Counted from the stretch's first letter, positions 51,926 through 61,096 are shown. The stretch: DNA of 64,000 bases from Tumebacillus avium (GCF_002162355.1 NZ_CP021434.1:3034001-3098000), one strand, 5' to 3'. Numbers and translations: made by a program. Notes: generated by a model not told the origin, from the sequence alone.

Positions 51926-53007
51926 TAAGCTTTCTCCGTTTGGAAAGAATGACGATCCTCCAATCTTTCATCGCTTTAAACTGCGTGTATCTAGTCGCCG
52001 TATTAACAGCTATTGTGTTGGAATTCGAATGGGCCGAACGGATTCGGCAGCGCTTTGCCGGACACCCTTCTGGAGATGATTGGGTTCTGCCCGCCCAGAT
52101 TCTCGCGATGCTGTTGACAATCGGCATTGGGGTAGTGTTGATGGGAAGCCTCTTCTATAAACTGAAATTGAAAAAACCTCTGGAGATCTTGATGGACGCA
52201 TCGGAGAAAATCTCGGAGAACGATCTGGGGTTTCATGTTTCATATGACAGCGGGGATGAAATGAGTGTGCTGTGCGATGCATTTGAAAAGATGCGCAGTC
52301 AATTGGAAAGCAATTTTAAAGCCCTTTGGCGCTCGGTCGAGGAACGCAATCAGCTCAATGCAATTTTTGCTCATGACTTGCGAACGCCGCTGTCGATCAT
52401 GAAAGGATATTGCGAGTTTGTAACCACTTATCTGCCACAAAACAGAATTTCCGAGGAGAAACTGCTCGATACGTTCAAAACGATGGAAGTCCACATTTTG
52501 CGTATGGAGCGTTATGTAGAGGCTATGAATTCGATACAGAAGCTGGATGATATGCCGATACACAAACAGGAGATTGAAATCGACACCCTCATCGCCTTGC
52601 TGGATGCCAGCGCCCTCCGGATCGCAGCCCAAAGCGGCAAAACATTCGACTCGTGCCGAACAGCAGATTCGACAAGGGTGTTTCTCGACATGGACCTCGT
52701 ACTGCAGGTCTTTGAAAATATGGCGGCAAATGGAGCGCGCCATGCTTCCAGTCATGTGAAAATCGAATACCTTCTTTGCGATGGCATTTTTTCCGTAACG
52801 GTACTTGATAACGGGTCCGGGTTCTCCGATGATGATCTGCGGATGGCGGTGCTGCCTTTCTATCGCGGAGAGGACTCGGAAGCGACTGAGCAACAAGGTT
52901 TAGGTCTCTATATTTGCAAAGTACTGTGCGAAAAGCATGAAGGTGGCTTACAGGTAGCAAACAGTTCGTTCGGCGGTGGAAAAGTAACCGCAAGATTTTT
53001 ATGCTGA
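51913..53007 (+). CDS. Sensor histidine kinase
   Basis: 364 aa. Two transmembrane segments (about 15-40 and 65-88) with a short outside loop, HAMP (KKPLEILMDASEKISENDLG), HisKA with H-box FAHDLRTPLSIMKGY (His about 154), N box VFENMAANGARHAS, and G boxes DNGSGFSDDDL, GLGLYICK. The short sensing loop fits intramembrane-sensing kinases of envelope stress. Partner of the response regulator before it. Confidence 0.94.
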   Translation: MAKLISFLRLERMTILQSFIALNCVYLVAVLTAIVLEFEWAERIRQRFAGHPSGDDWVLPAQILAMLLTIGIGVVLMGSLFYKLKLKKPLEILMDASEKISENDLGFHVSYDSGDEMSVLCDAFEKMRSQLESNFKALWRSVEERNQLNAIFAHDLRTPLSIMKGYCEFVTTYLPQNRISEEKLLDTFKTMEVHILRMERYVEAMNSIQKLDDMPIHKQEIEIDTLIALLDASALRIAAQSGKTFDSCRTADSTRVFLDMDLVLQVFENMAANGARHASSHVKIEYLLCDGIFSVTVLDNGSGFSDDDLRMAVLPFYRGEDSEATEQQGLGLYICKVLCEKHEGGLQVANSSFGGGKVTARFLC

Positions 53008-53070
53008 GTTGATAAAAAGTTGAGATTTATGTCGTAGCATTTCCTTATCTCAAAAAAAGGAGTGCTACCC

Positions 53071-54546
53071 ATGACGATCACGAGTAAGATATTGCCCGTT
53101 TGCTTGCTTCTGGCACTGTGTCTTTCCGCATTGCCTGCTGCCGCTTCTCAAGCTCGAAATAAAACGGAAATTGTGGCCGAAATTGATGACTATGTGAGAG
53201 AAAATATGGAAGCAAACCGAATTTCCGGTGCAGCGCTTGCCATCACGTATGGGGAAGAAGTTTTTTATTCGAGAGGGTACGGTGAAGATGCAGAAGGCAG
53301 AAAGATAACGGACACAACGTCTTTTCCCATTGCCTCGTTGAGTAAATCGATGACGGCGCTGGCTGTTTTGCAACTCGTGGATGAGGGACTGATCGAGCTT
53401 GATGCTCCGTACGGCTCCTACTTTCCCGGTATCTTACCCGAGAACCATCATTTCAACCAGATCACGGTTCGAAACTTGCTAAATCAAACAAGCGGCCTTA
53501 CCGATAAAGTGAATCCTGACATGACAAGATCTGTTCAATTTCAATCCTTACAGGAGATAAAAAAATCTTTGAACCTCGTCAAGCTGGCCAATGATCCAGG
53601 TGAAACATACAGCTACCATAACCCGAACTATCAATATCTCGCTTTGCTGGTTGAACAGGTCAGCGAGCAGCGATTTTCTGAATATCTCCAGCATCATATC
53701 TTTGTGCCGTTAGGGATGAAGGACACGTTTAGCGTCAGTACGACAGAACAAATCAATGAGCATCCTGCCGTGGTGCAAGGGCATTATCTCTTGCTGGGCA
53801 AGCCGACCCATACAGACGAACCGTTATGGTTTATCGAGGGGGCGGCCGGAGTGATCTCGACCGCCCGGGATATGGAAAAATGGATGCGTGCGCAATTTGA
53901 TCCTCGACTTCTCTCCCCTCAACTCATGGAACAGTACCATGCTGCCGGGCAACACTCCCCATATGGTATGGGGTGGCTTGCTTCCAATGATGACGGTTGG
54001 GGCAGCACAATCTCTCACTCGGGAATTTTCTGGACGTACAAGTCTGAAGAACGTGTATTTTTGGAGAAACAGTTGGGGATCACCATGATGTTCGACACCG
54101 GCATAAACGCTTTCGTTGATTATTCCTCATTTGTAAGAGGCATCTCCCAAATCATGAATGGAGAAAAAGCCGACATTCCCGCTTTAAACAGCCGAAACAT
54201 GGAAATGGCAATGAGTTTGCTGATGGTTGGAACGATTTTCTGGGGCGGGTATTCTTACTTTCGAATGAAAAAGACCGATAATTGGAAATCGTCATTTCGC
54301 CGAAAGTTGATCTTTTCTTCCATTTGGTCGTTATCCCCCGTGCTTGTACTTTTATTTCTTTCGCCTATTTTCTCATTGATCGGCGGCGGGAGGGTATTGC
54401 CTTGGATCGGAATCTGGTTGACAATGCCATCTCTCATCATCTGGCTCGTCCTCTTATCGCTTGTAAATCTACTAAGCATTATCTGCCGTTGCTGTATTTA
54501 TTATAAAGTAAAAAAGGAGAGTAAAAGCGGCGTAGTACCGCAATGA
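53071..54546 (+). CDS. Serine hydrolase, beta-lactamase/PBP4* family, with C-terminal membrane segments
   Basis: 491 aa. Signal peptide MTITSKILPVCLLLALCLSA with cleavage near AAAS. Class C-like beta-lactamase fold: SxxK in IASLSKSMTAL (Ser near 90), YxN in TYSYHNPNYQYL, and a late HSG in STISHSGIFW. After about residue 370 come three hydrophobic segments (MAMSLLMVGTIFWGGYSYF, LIFSSIWSLSPVLVLLFLSP, LTMPSLIIWLVLLSLVNLLS). The enzyme part is outside, anchored by its tail. Acts on D-Ala peptides or other esters. ATG with AGGAG 8 nt upstream. Directly after a two-component pair that probably controls it. Confidence 0.9.
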   Translation: MTITSKILPVCLLLALCLSALPAAASQARNKTEIVAEIDDYVRENMEANRISGAALAITYGEEVFYSRGYGEDAEGRKITDTTSFPIASLSKSMTALAVLQLVDEGLIELDAPYGSYFPGILPENHHFNQITVRNLLNQTSGLTDKVNPDMTRSVQFQSLQEIKKSLNLVKLANDPGETYSYHNPNYQYLALLVEQVSEQRFSEYLQHHIFVPLGMKDTFSVSTTEQINEHPAVVQGHYLLLGKPTHTDEPLWFIEGAAGVISTARDMEKWMRAQFDPRLLSPQLMEQYHAAGQHSPYGMGWLASNDDGWGSTISHSGIFWTYKSEERVFLEKQLGITMMFDTGINAFVDYSSFVRGISQIMNGEKADIPALNSRNMEMAMSLLMVGTIFWGGYSYFRMKKTDNWKSSFRRKLIFSSIWSLSPVLVLLFLSPIFSLIGGGRVLPWIGIWLTMPSLIIWLVLLSLVNLLSIICRCCIYYKVKKESKSGVVPQ

Positions 54547-54605
54547 GTATCAGCAATTAGCATTCGATTTTTCAGCACAGAATGAATACAGCCGAAAAAA
54601 ACATA

Positions 54606-54634
54606 ACCTGAGTTCGATTGAATACCGAACTCAC
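54606..54634 (+). terminator. Possible terminator
   Basis: TGAGTTCG-ATTGAATAC-CGAACTCA, perfect 8-bp stem, no clear T tract. Confidence 0.5.
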
Positions 54635-54726
54635 CGACGCAGCGACCGGCCACTGGGCAATGAAGGTAAGGGATGTAGAGTTGGCTCTTTGAACCGGGTA
54701 TGCTCTCCAGAAGCAAAGGAGATAGT

Positions 54727-55464
54727 ATGGTGGGACGGAAGTTGAAGTTCGAAAGGGGATGTAGGGTTTTGAAAAAACTCCTGCTTACTGCCTGTCTGCC
54801 TTTGACCTTCCTCACCTGCTTTACTCAAAATATTCAGAGTGTGGATGCAATACCAACGAGTCAGGAACAAGTGAAAGCGCCTGCGCCGTACGATGCGAAT
54901 GCTGCACTTCAAGTCTTGCGAGATGGAAACGAACGTTACGTTGCGGACAGAATGAAACATCCCAATCAAACGGCAGCCCGGCGTTCAGCGGTTGCGAAGG
55001 GGCAGCTTCCCTTCGCGATGATTCTGAGCTGCTCCGATTCCCGCGTTCCGCCGGAAGTCGTGTTTGACCGGGGGCTTGGTGATCTGTTTGTCACTCGCGT
55101 CGCCGGCAACGTGATCGGTGACGAAGTGCTCGGAACGTTAGAATACGGTGCTGAACACCTGCATGTGCCGCTCATCGTGGTGATGGGACACGAGCGATGC
55201 GGGGCAGTCCAAGCAGTTGTGCAAGGCGGTGAACCGCCAGGACGCGTGAAAAGTTTGCACCAGCGCATCGCTCCCGCTGTGCAAGCAGCGAAAAAGCACC
55301 ACCCTGCCGATCTGGTCGACGAGTCGGTTCGCATGAATGTGAAGCTGGTTGTCGATCAGATTCAGCAGTCTCAACCTGTGCTCGCCTCGATGATCCGGCA
55401 AGGGAAAGTCAAAGTCGTTGGAGCGCGGTATGACCTTGACAGCGGTGTGGTAGAATGGCTGTAA
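54727..55464 (+). CDS. Exported beta-class carbonic anhydrase
   Basis: 245 aa. N-terminal signal (RVLKKLLLTACLPLTFLTC) directs it out of the cytoplasm, unusual for the beta class. Zinc ligands: Cys in LSCSDSRVPPE (CxDxR) and HxxC in GHERCGAVQAVV. GNVIGDEVLGTLEYGAEHL is typical. Interconverts CO2 and bicarbonate. ATG at 54727 follows AAGGAGA; a TTG at 54769 directly before KKLLLTACL is an alternative start with a shorter signal. The Cys in LTC could be lipid-modified. Own terminator downstream. Confidence 0.9.
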   Translation: MVGRKLKFERGCRVLKKLLLTACLPLTFLTCFTQNIQSVDAIPTSQEQVKAPAPYDANAALQVLRDGNERYVADRMKHPNQTAARRSAVAKGQLPFAMILSCSDSRVPPEVVFDRGLGDLFVTRVAGNVIGDEVLGTLEYGAEHLHVPLIVVMGHERCGAVQAVVQGGEPPGRVKSLHQRIAPAVQAAKKHHPADLVDESVRMNVKLVVDQIQQSQPVLASMIRQGKVKVVGARYDLDSGVVEWL

Positions 55465-55475
55465 GCAAACATATG

Positions 55476-55505
55476 AAAACCGACAGGACAATCCTGTCGG
55501 TTTTT
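55476..55505. terminator. Bidirectional terminator
   Basis: AAACCGACAGGA-CAA-TCCTGTCGGTTT between convergent genes. Confidence 0.93.
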
Positions 55506-55517
55506 ATATACTCTAAA

Positions 55518-56141
55518 TTAGAATAAAGAGGCGGCGATCAAACATTGGGCGGCATAATACGTCACCATGACGGATAGATCCCCGGCGATCGAAGTTTTCT
55601 TGAAACGACACCACGCGAGTATTGAATCGGAGATCAAAAAGGATACCGCACCTGCCACAAGGAATGTATCGCCTGACCGGTAAGCCGACCAGACCATGAC
55701 GAGAATCACAAGGATGTAGCAAGCAACGGCGAAGAGCAAGCCGCTTCCTCCTGATGACTGCACACTGCGGAACAAAAGTAGAAAATAGACGATGCCAAAC
55801 AAGGCTAAGGCGAGGGCTGCTCCGATGCCTGTTTCACTTCCTGCACTTTGTTGTAAAAACGAGACGATGTAACAGAGATGGGCAGCCAGAAACGACACCA
55901 ACCCCAGAACAAACCGATCGCTCGGCAACACCAAAAACACATCTCCGGCCAACGAGAGAACCAACCCGATCAGAATCCATACGGCCGTCGATTGCTCAAG
56001 GTCCGCACCGAGCCAAGCCATCAAAAGAATCAAAATCATCGTCAAAGGCTTCCATACATACCGCGCCTTCTTCCATCCGCGCGTGATCGCTGCAAGATCC
56101 ATCAAGCCGCTCCCGATGACAGCACCCGCTATCACCCACAT
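55518..56141 (-). CDS. YhhN family membrane protein (lysoplasmalogenase-like)
   Basis: 207 aa, seven or eight hydrophobic segments over the whole length (TMILILLMAWLGADL, IGLVLSLAGDVFLVLPSDRF, FLISDSILAW). The LSLAGDVFL and SFLISDSILAWCRFK motifs are the conserved acid-containing segments of YhhN/TMEM86 proteins, which hydrolyse lysoplasmalogen in animals; bacterial role unclear. ATG at 56141 with AAAGGAGGGCG. Confidence 0.87.
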   Translation of the reverse strand: MWVIAGAVIGSGLMDLAAITRGWKKARYVWKPLTMILILLMAWLGADLEQSTAVWILIGLVLSLAGDVFLVLPSDRFVLGLVSFLAAHLCYIVSFLQQSAGSETGIGAALALALFGIVYFLLLFRSVQSSGGSGLLFAVACYILVILVMVWSAYRSGDTFLVAGAVSFLISDSILAWCRFKKTSIAGDLSVMVTYYAAQCLIAASLF

Positions 56142-56194
56142 TTTTACGCCCTCCTTTTTCAAAATCTTCCAAGTAAATCGTAACACACCTTCTC

Positions 56195-56785
56195 CTATTC
56201 AATAAACCCCATCAGCCGTCTGACATGATTGGCATTTTCCTTCGAAGTGAGGAGTTCCAAAAGGGTGAAAGCAACTTCGAAAGCGGTCGAAGGGTTGTAA
56301 GAGGTGATGATATTCTGATCCACCACAATCGGCTGATCCGGAATGACAGTGGCGCCAAAGGCAGCCAACTGTTTTTGGCGGACGCGATCGTTGAGGTTGT
56401 AGGTGGTCGCATTTCGGCCTTGCAGAATTCCGCTTTTGCCGAGCACCAAAGCCCCTACGCAGATCGAAGCGATCACTTTGCCTTGTGCGTTGAACGCCCG
56501 GATTAAATCGAGAACATCCTCGCGGTAGGCATCCTCATAAAAACCGGCCGTTTCAAATCCTCCTGGGAGCGCCAAGGCATCAAAGTCATCGACATTGACG
56601 TCCGACACCAACAGATCGGGCAAGACCGTAAAAGCAAACGTGCAGCGCAATTTCTCACGGGTGCCGACCGTAATAATATCTGTTGTGCCGTCGCCTTCGT
56701 CTTTGTTCCAGCCGACCACATCTGAAAATACGCTGGCCTCCACAGCTTCAAAACCGTTTGGCAACAGCAAGCAGACTTTTTTCAT
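56195..56785 (-). CDS. DJ-1/PfpI family protein
   Basis: 196 aa. Class I glutamine amidotransferase-like fold: KKVCLLLPNGFEAVEAS start with the acidic Glu, nucleophile-elbow Cys in VIASICVGALVLGKSG (about 108), and YNPSTAFEVAFTLLELL at the end. Could be a glyoxalase III/deglycase, amidase or regulatory protein. Start ATG at 56785, GGGAG upstream. Divergent from a LysR-type regulator that likely controls it. Confidence 0.9.
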   Translation of the reverse strand: MKKVCLLLPNGFEAVEASVFSDVVGWNKDEGDGTTDIITVGTREKLRCTFAFTVLPDLLVSDVNVDDFDALALPGGFETAGFYEDAYREDVLDLIRAFNAQGKVIASICVGALVLGKSGILQGRNATTYNLNDRVRQKQLAAFGATVIPDQPIVVDQNIITSYNPSTAFEVAFTLLELLTSKENANHVRRLMGFIE

Positions 56786-56932
56786 CTTGATCATCTCCCG
56801 AATGTTTTGAGTTCGAACAGTACCGGTACTACTCAGAATGTTATAATACAAATACATATTCGTAAAACTGAATTCACTAAATGTTATCTTTAGAATATCT
56901 GATAATACCCGTTGCCCAGGGAGGGAAACGCC

Positions 56933-57793
56933 ATCGAAATTCGTCAGTTTCTCACGTTCAAAACGGTCGTTGATTTGAAGAGCTTTACCAAAGCTGCGCA
57001 AGCGCTGCAATATTCGCAGGCGACGATCACGTCTCATATCCAACAGCTGGAGGCTGAAATGAAGACTCCTTTGTTTGATCGGCTGGGGAAGAAAATTGAA
57101 CTGACCAACTTCGGACGTGAGCTGTATCCCTATGTGGAAGAACTGCTCACGGCCTATGAGAAGATCCAGACTATCACCTCTGAAGATCACAGGATCAAAG
57201 GGGATCTGCGGCTCGGAGCGTCGGAAACGATGACGGTCTACAAACTTGGCCCCATCTTGTCGGAGTATAAGCGGCGGTATCCCGAGGTGAACATTTCTCT
57301 GATCAATGATGATTGCATCAATCTGCGTGGGCGGCTGCATGCGGGAGAGATCGATCTGGCGATTGTTTTGGAACCGAAAGTCGAAGATCCCAATTTGACT
57401 GTGGAAGTCTATTCGGAAGAGCCGCTGGTTTTTATCGCCGGCACCGATCTGCCCATCTCCAGCGTGGAGCAGGCGGGCGGAGAGTGTATGATTTTTAGCG
57501 GCAAAGAATGTTCGCTGCGGCGGTTTTTTGAGGCCTATCTCGTGGGAAAAGGGATCGATACCTCGAACAAATTGGAGTTTACCAGCATGGAAGCGATCAA
57601 ACAGTGTGTGGCAAACGGTCTTGGAATCAGCCTGCTGCCTTCGATCAGTGCCGAAGCTCTGCTCCGTGAGCACAAGGTCAAAACGCTAAGTTCGGCAGAG
57701 GGCGACCCGCTTTTTTATGCCCAAGTGGTATACCACAAAAACAAATGGCTGTCCCCGGCACACCGGAAGTTTATGGAGTGCATGTTTGAGTGA
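56933..57793 (+). CDS. LysR family transcriptional regulator, probable ATC start
   Basis: 286 aa. HTH at residues 2-60: EIRQFLTFKTVVDLKSFTKA, ALQYSQATITSHIQQLEAEM, PLFDRLGK; effector domain from about 90 (LRLGASETMTVYKLGPIL). Alignment with LysR proteins puts the start at I-E-I-R-Q, where the codon is ATC, 7 nt after AGGGAGGG. The nearest standard start, TTG at 56912, lies upstream of that ribosome site. Divergent to the DJ-1/PfpI gene, the expected target. Confidence 0.9.
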   Translation: MEIRQFLTFKTVVDLKSFTKAAQALQYSQATITSHIQQLEAEMKTPLFDRLGKKIELTNFGRELYPYVEELLTAYEKIQTITSEDHRIKGDLRLGASETMTVYKLGPILSEYKRRYPEVNISLINDDCINLRGRLHAGEIDLAIVLEPKVEDPNLTVEVYSEEPLVFIAGTDLPISSVEQAGGECMIFSGKECSLRRFFEAYLVGKGIDTSNKLEFTSMEAIKQCVANGLGISLLPSISAEALLREHKVKTLSSAEGDPLFYAQVVYHKNKWLSPAHRKFMECMFE

Positions 57794-57820
57794 TCATCGA
57801 TCCTGTTCGGAGGAGATACA

Positions 57821-57976
57821 ATGGGGAAGTACATGAGAATTGGCGGATACTTAACCCTACTGTTCATCGCGGGCGCTGTTATCTTGCGATTGGTTCTTAA
57901 AGAAACGGGCATTCTGATGTTTTGGAACTATTTGATCTTTGGGGTTCCGATCCTGATCGCGTACTTCTCTGTTTGA
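57821..57976 (+). CDS. Small membrane protein
   Basis: 51 aa, ATG with CGGAGGAGATACA in front. Two hydrophobic segments: IGGYLTLLFIAGAVILRLVL and GILMFWNYLIFGVPILIAYF. Lies 28 bp after the LysR gene and may share its transcript. Function unknown. Confidence 0.72.
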   Translation: MGKYMRIGGYLTLLFIAGAVILRLVLKETGILMFWNYLIFGVPILIAYFSV

Positions 57977-58090
57977 TACGATGGATAATCCGGAGAATCT
58001 TCATGTGAATGTGCCTAATGCACAGCGGACGATGTTTGGCTGTTAAATGTGGATTTTAAATGTTAGGATATGAAGAAAAGGGGTGTTCTC

Positions 58091-58801
58091 ATGAACAATC
58101 AACAACTGCTCGCCGCTTTTGCCAATCTTTCCACACCGCTGGTGGCCGATGCTTGTTTGCGTTTGAAGATACCGTATCGGATGGCGCCGACAGGGTTGCG
58201 TCCGGTCATGACCGGTGCGCGCACCGCAGGCAGGGTGCTGCCGGTGAGGCACTATGGCAGCGTCGATATTTTCCTGGAGGCGATGCATGCCGCACAGGCA
58301 GGGGACGTGCTGGTCATCGACAATCAGGGCAGAACGGATGAAGCCTGCATTGGCGATCTGACCGTTTTAGAAGCCAAAGCCAGCTCGCTTGCCGGGATGC
58401 TGGTCTGGGGATTGCATCGCGATACCACCGAACTGATCGAGATTGATTTCCCTGTCTTCAGCTACGGCTCCGTCCCCAGCGGCCCGCAACGGCTGGCGGA
58501 GCGCGAGCCTGAAGCTCTGCACAGCGCGGCGGTTGGCGCGTTCACAGTCAGTGGTGAAGATGTGGTGTTTGCCGACAACGACGGGGCGCTTTTTGTTGCT
58601 GGAAAAGCGGATCTGGTGCAACTGATCGAAGTTGCGCAAACGATCGCCCAAACGGAACGCCGCCAAGCGGACATGATCTCCTCCGGGAAAACGCTGCGCG
58701 ATCAGCTGAGATTTGCTGAGTATCTGGATAAACGGGCGGCAAACGCCGAATACTCGTTCCGCGATCACCTGCGCACGATTGGCGGTTCGATTGAAGAATA
58801 G
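58091..58801 (+). CDS. RraA family protein (HMG aldolase/oxaloacetate decarboxylase-like)
   Basis: 236 aa. RraA-fold features: STPLVADACLRLKIPYR, GRVLPVRHYGSVDIFLEAM, VLVIDNQGRTDEACIGDLTV (in enzymes the G-x-x-x-R-D region binds the metal and acid), LAGMLVWGLHRDTTELIEID. In true aldolases the motif is GG-x-x-RD; here it is WGLHRDT, still with Arg-Asp. Could be a 4-hydroxy-4-methyl-2-oxoglutarate aldolase-like enzyme or RNase E-inhibitor-like protein; the former is likelier in a Firmicute. ATG at 58091 after AAAGGGG. Confidence 0.85.
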   Translation: MNNQQLLAAFANLSTPLVADACLRLKIPYRMAPTGLRPVMTGARTAGRVLPVRHYGSVDIFLEAMHAAQAGDVLVIDNQGRTDEACIGDLTVLEAKASSLAGMLVWGLHRDTTELIEIDFPVFSYGSVPSGPQRLAEREPEALHSAAVGAFTVSGEDVVFADNDGALFVAGKADLVQLIEVAQTIAQTERRQADMISSGKTLRDQLRFAEYLDKRAANAEYSFRDHLRTIGGSIEE

Positions 58802-58851
58802 CAATAAAAAGTCGAACTGGACGTAGTGGCTGTGCAACGATGGCCTAAGAT

Positions 58852-58878
58852 GAACCCCTGAGGGGTTCTTTCTTTATG
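58852..58878 (+). terminator. Terminator
   Basis: GAACCCCT/AGGGGTTC hairpin with T-rich tail. Confidence 0.85.
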
Positions 58879-58902
58879 TTAAAATGAGGAAGAGGTGAGA
58901 CC

Positions 58903-59493
58903 ATGGAAAACCTGACGATCGAAGTAGTAAAAGACGGCAACATCGAACAGTGCCGGGAGTTGTGCAACGAACTGATGGCGTTTCAAAAGTCGATGGCGGT
59001 GATGGCGCCGGAGAGTTTTGACACGATGACCTTTGATACCCGCATGAAAAAAAGTTACGAAAACGCGTTGGCCAGCCAAGTCATTGTGGTGAAAGATAAC
59101 GGAACTCCTGTCGGGTATGTGTTTTCAACGATTGATAACATTGAACACAGCAAAAACATGATCCCGGCTTGGGCTCCAGTTGAAGATCTGACAACCACAA
59201 AAGGATTTTATCCGGATTGGGCGGATCTCCCGAACAAAGTCGGCCTGTTGAACAACTTGTATCTGCGCGACGAATATCGGGCATCGGGGCTTGGTTCCAA
59301 GCTGTTTGAGAGGGCGATGGAGTGGCTGGAGAGCTTCGACGATGTGGATGTGATCTTTGTTTTTGTCTCCAACGGCAACGATGCGGCGCTGAAATTTTAT
59401 TTGAGCCGCGGATTTACATACAGCCACGAGGTGTTTGACGGTTTTATCACGGCGGTGTACAAGTTTAAGAACGCTGAACCGAACCCGCGATAA
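58903..59493 (+). CDS. GNAT family N-acetyltransferase
   Basis: 196 aa. Motif A region VGLLNNLYLRDEYRASGLGS with KLFERAMEWL (acetyl-CoA pyrophosphate loop R-x-x-G-x-G) and motif B FVSNGNDAALKFYLSRGF. ATG after GAAGAGGTGAGACC. Substrate unknown. Its 3' end overlaps the convergent membrane-protein gene by 29 bp. Confidence 0.9.
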   Translation: MENLTIEVVKDGNIEQCRELCNELMAFQKSMAVMAPESFDTMTFDTRMKKSYENALASQVIVVKDNGTPVGYVFSTIDNIEHSKNMIPAWAPVEDLTTTKGFYPDWADLPNKVGLLNNLYLRDEYRASGLGSKLFERAMEWLESFDDVDVIFVFVSNGNDAALKFYLSRGFTYSHEVFDGFITAVYKFKNAEPNPR

Positions 59494-60016
59494 AATAACG
59501 ACTGATAAACCGCCCCAGGCAACCGATCAGGAAATAGATGGGGAAGGAATAGTAGAACTTCCACGAATAGGGCTCATACATGCCAAGCGCAACGACGATC
59601 GGTTCGCCGATGAACGCAAACACAAAGGATACGATCAGCAACGCCCAGGCAAAGCTTTTGGTCGAAGTAAAATATTTGCAGACCATCATGTAAGCAACAG
59701 GGAGCAACCCAAGGTCAAACGCGATGGCACGCGGCAGCAGCGGGACGAGTTCGTACGGATAGCCCCATAAGGTCAGAGTTGAACCGATCGTATCTAATAA
59801 TGACGAGACGATCATGATGAACAAGGCGTTGGGGAGCAGGTTTCCGTCCTTTTTGCGGTCGCTGACCAGAATCCAAATGATCCAGGGGATGGTGAGGATG
59901 CCGACCAGAATCCACCAGCGATAGGTTAGGAATACATAGTGACTCCAATGATGGATATCCTGTGTGGCGAGTTTTTGCTGAATGTCGATCAGTTTGGCGA
60001 ACTCCGCGTCTTTCAT
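59465..60016 (-). CDS. CBO0543 family membrane protein
   Basis: 183 aa with five hydrophobic segments (YRWWILVGILTIPWIIWILV, LLPNALFIMIVSSLLDTIGS, AFDLGLLPVAYMMV, FAWALLIVSFVFAFIGEPI, YYSFPIYFLIGCLGRFI). The WWILVGI, LDTIGS and FIGEP segments match the CBO0543 family, abundant in spore formers and of unknown function. ATG at 60016 with GGAGGGG upstream. Confidence 0.85.
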   Translation of the reverse strand: MKDAEFAKLIDIQQKLATQDIHHWSHYVFLTYRWWILVGILTIPWIIWILVSDRKKDGNLLPNALFIMIVSSLLDTIGSTLTLWGYPYELVPLLPRAIAFDLGLLPVAYMMVCKYFTSTKSFAWALLIVSFVFAFIGEPIVVALGMYEPYSWKFYYSFPIYFLIGCLGRFISRYFIAGSVQRS

Positions 60017-60139
60017 GTACACCCCTCCTCTGTGACCTTTCGGATAGTGTATCCAGACTTGGAATTCTTTTTACGTACTCCATGAAAGGCAGTTTCCTAT
60101 GCTATAATTACCACATGTATCATTCGTAATCCGAAATAA

Positions 60140-61060
60140 TTGGAAATGAGTGTGTTGCACGCAATGAACATGGGGTATCTATACGCAGTGCTGGCCTATG
60201 TGATGTGGGGGCTCTTGCCGATCTATTGGAAGCTGTATCAGGAGATCGGAGCCGGGGAAATCTTGGCGCACCGCATCATTTGGTCGGTTGTTTTTGTCAT
60301 GATCTTGCTTACGTTTGCGAAGCGCTGGAGCAAGTTGAAAGTGGCCGTGCCGGATCTGAAGAGCAAGCTGGCTGTGGCGATGTGTTCGGTCTTAATCACG
60401 GCGAACTGGCTGATCTATATCTGGGCGGTGCAGAACGACCGCATTTTGGAAGCGAGCCTGGGGTATTACATCAACCCGCTGGTCAACGTGTTCCTCGGGG
60501 TCTTCTTATTAGGAGAACGCCTGTCGAAGCTCCAGTGGACAGCAATCGCACTGGCCGGGGTCGGGGTGTTGATCATGACCGTTTCCTACGGGCAATTCCC
60601 GTGGGTGTCGATCACGCTGGCGCTGTCGTTTGCACTGTACGGCTATACGAAGAAAAAAGTTCAGGTCGACCCGATTGTCGGACTGTCCTTGGAGACGCTG
60701 ATCGTGCTGCCTTTTGCCGTTTTGTACCTCGTCTTGGTGGAACAGGGCGGGCAGGCGATGCAGGTATTGTCGGGCTGGAAACTGGCAGGTCTCACGCTGG
60801 CCGGCGTGGCGACGGCGCTGCCGCTGCTGTTCTTTGCAGAAGGCGTCAAGCGGCTGCCTTTGTCGGTGATGGGCAGCATCCAGTACATGTCGCCGACGAT
60901 CTCGCTGCTGCTTGGCGTGCTGGTGTACGGAGAAGAGTTTACGACCATTGAGATGATGAGCTTTGGCCTGATCTGGAGCGCGTTGGTGCTGTACTCGCTG
61001 CAGATGGTGAAAAAGAAAAAAGTGGTCGTTACCACGCCTGTGACGACAACGACCACGTAG
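60140..61060 (+). CDS. rarD: EamA family transporter RarD
   Basis: 306 aa, ten transmembrane helices in two EamA halves. RarD marks: LAYVMWGLLPIYWKLYQEIG, AHRIIWSVVFVMILL, NWLIYIWAVQNDRILEASLG with YYINPLVNVFLGV, and GSIQYMSPTISLLLGVLVYGE. Member of the drug/metabolite transporter superfamily; substrate unknown (chloramphenicol-sensitivity protein in E. coli). Start uncertain: ATG 60151, ATG 60164 or ATG 60170 are possible as the ribosome site is weak. The C-terminus ends in an odd VTTPVTTTTT tail. Confidence 0.9.
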   Translation: MEMSVLHAMNMGYLYAVLAYVMWGLLPIYWKLYQEIGAGEILAHRIIWSVVFVMILLTFAKRWSKLKVAVPDLKSKLAVAMCSVLITANWLIYIWAVQNDRILEASLGYYINPLVNVFLGVFLLGERLSKLQWTAIALAGVGVLIMTVSYGQFPWVSITLALSFALYGYTKKKVQVDPIVGLSLETLIVLPFAVLYLVLVEQGGQAMQVLSGWKLAGLTLAGVATALPLLFFAEGVKRLPLSVMGSIQYMSPTISLLLGVLVYGEEFTTIEMMSFGLIWSALVLYSLQMVKKKKVVVTTPVTTTTT

Positions 61061-61064
61061 ATAG

Positions 61065-61096
61065 AACGCCATCGGTCTTGGACTGGTGGCGTTTTT
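61065..61096 (+). terminator. Terminator of rarD
   Basis: AACGCCATCGGTC-TTG-GACTGGTGGCGTT then T tract. Confidence 0.82.
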
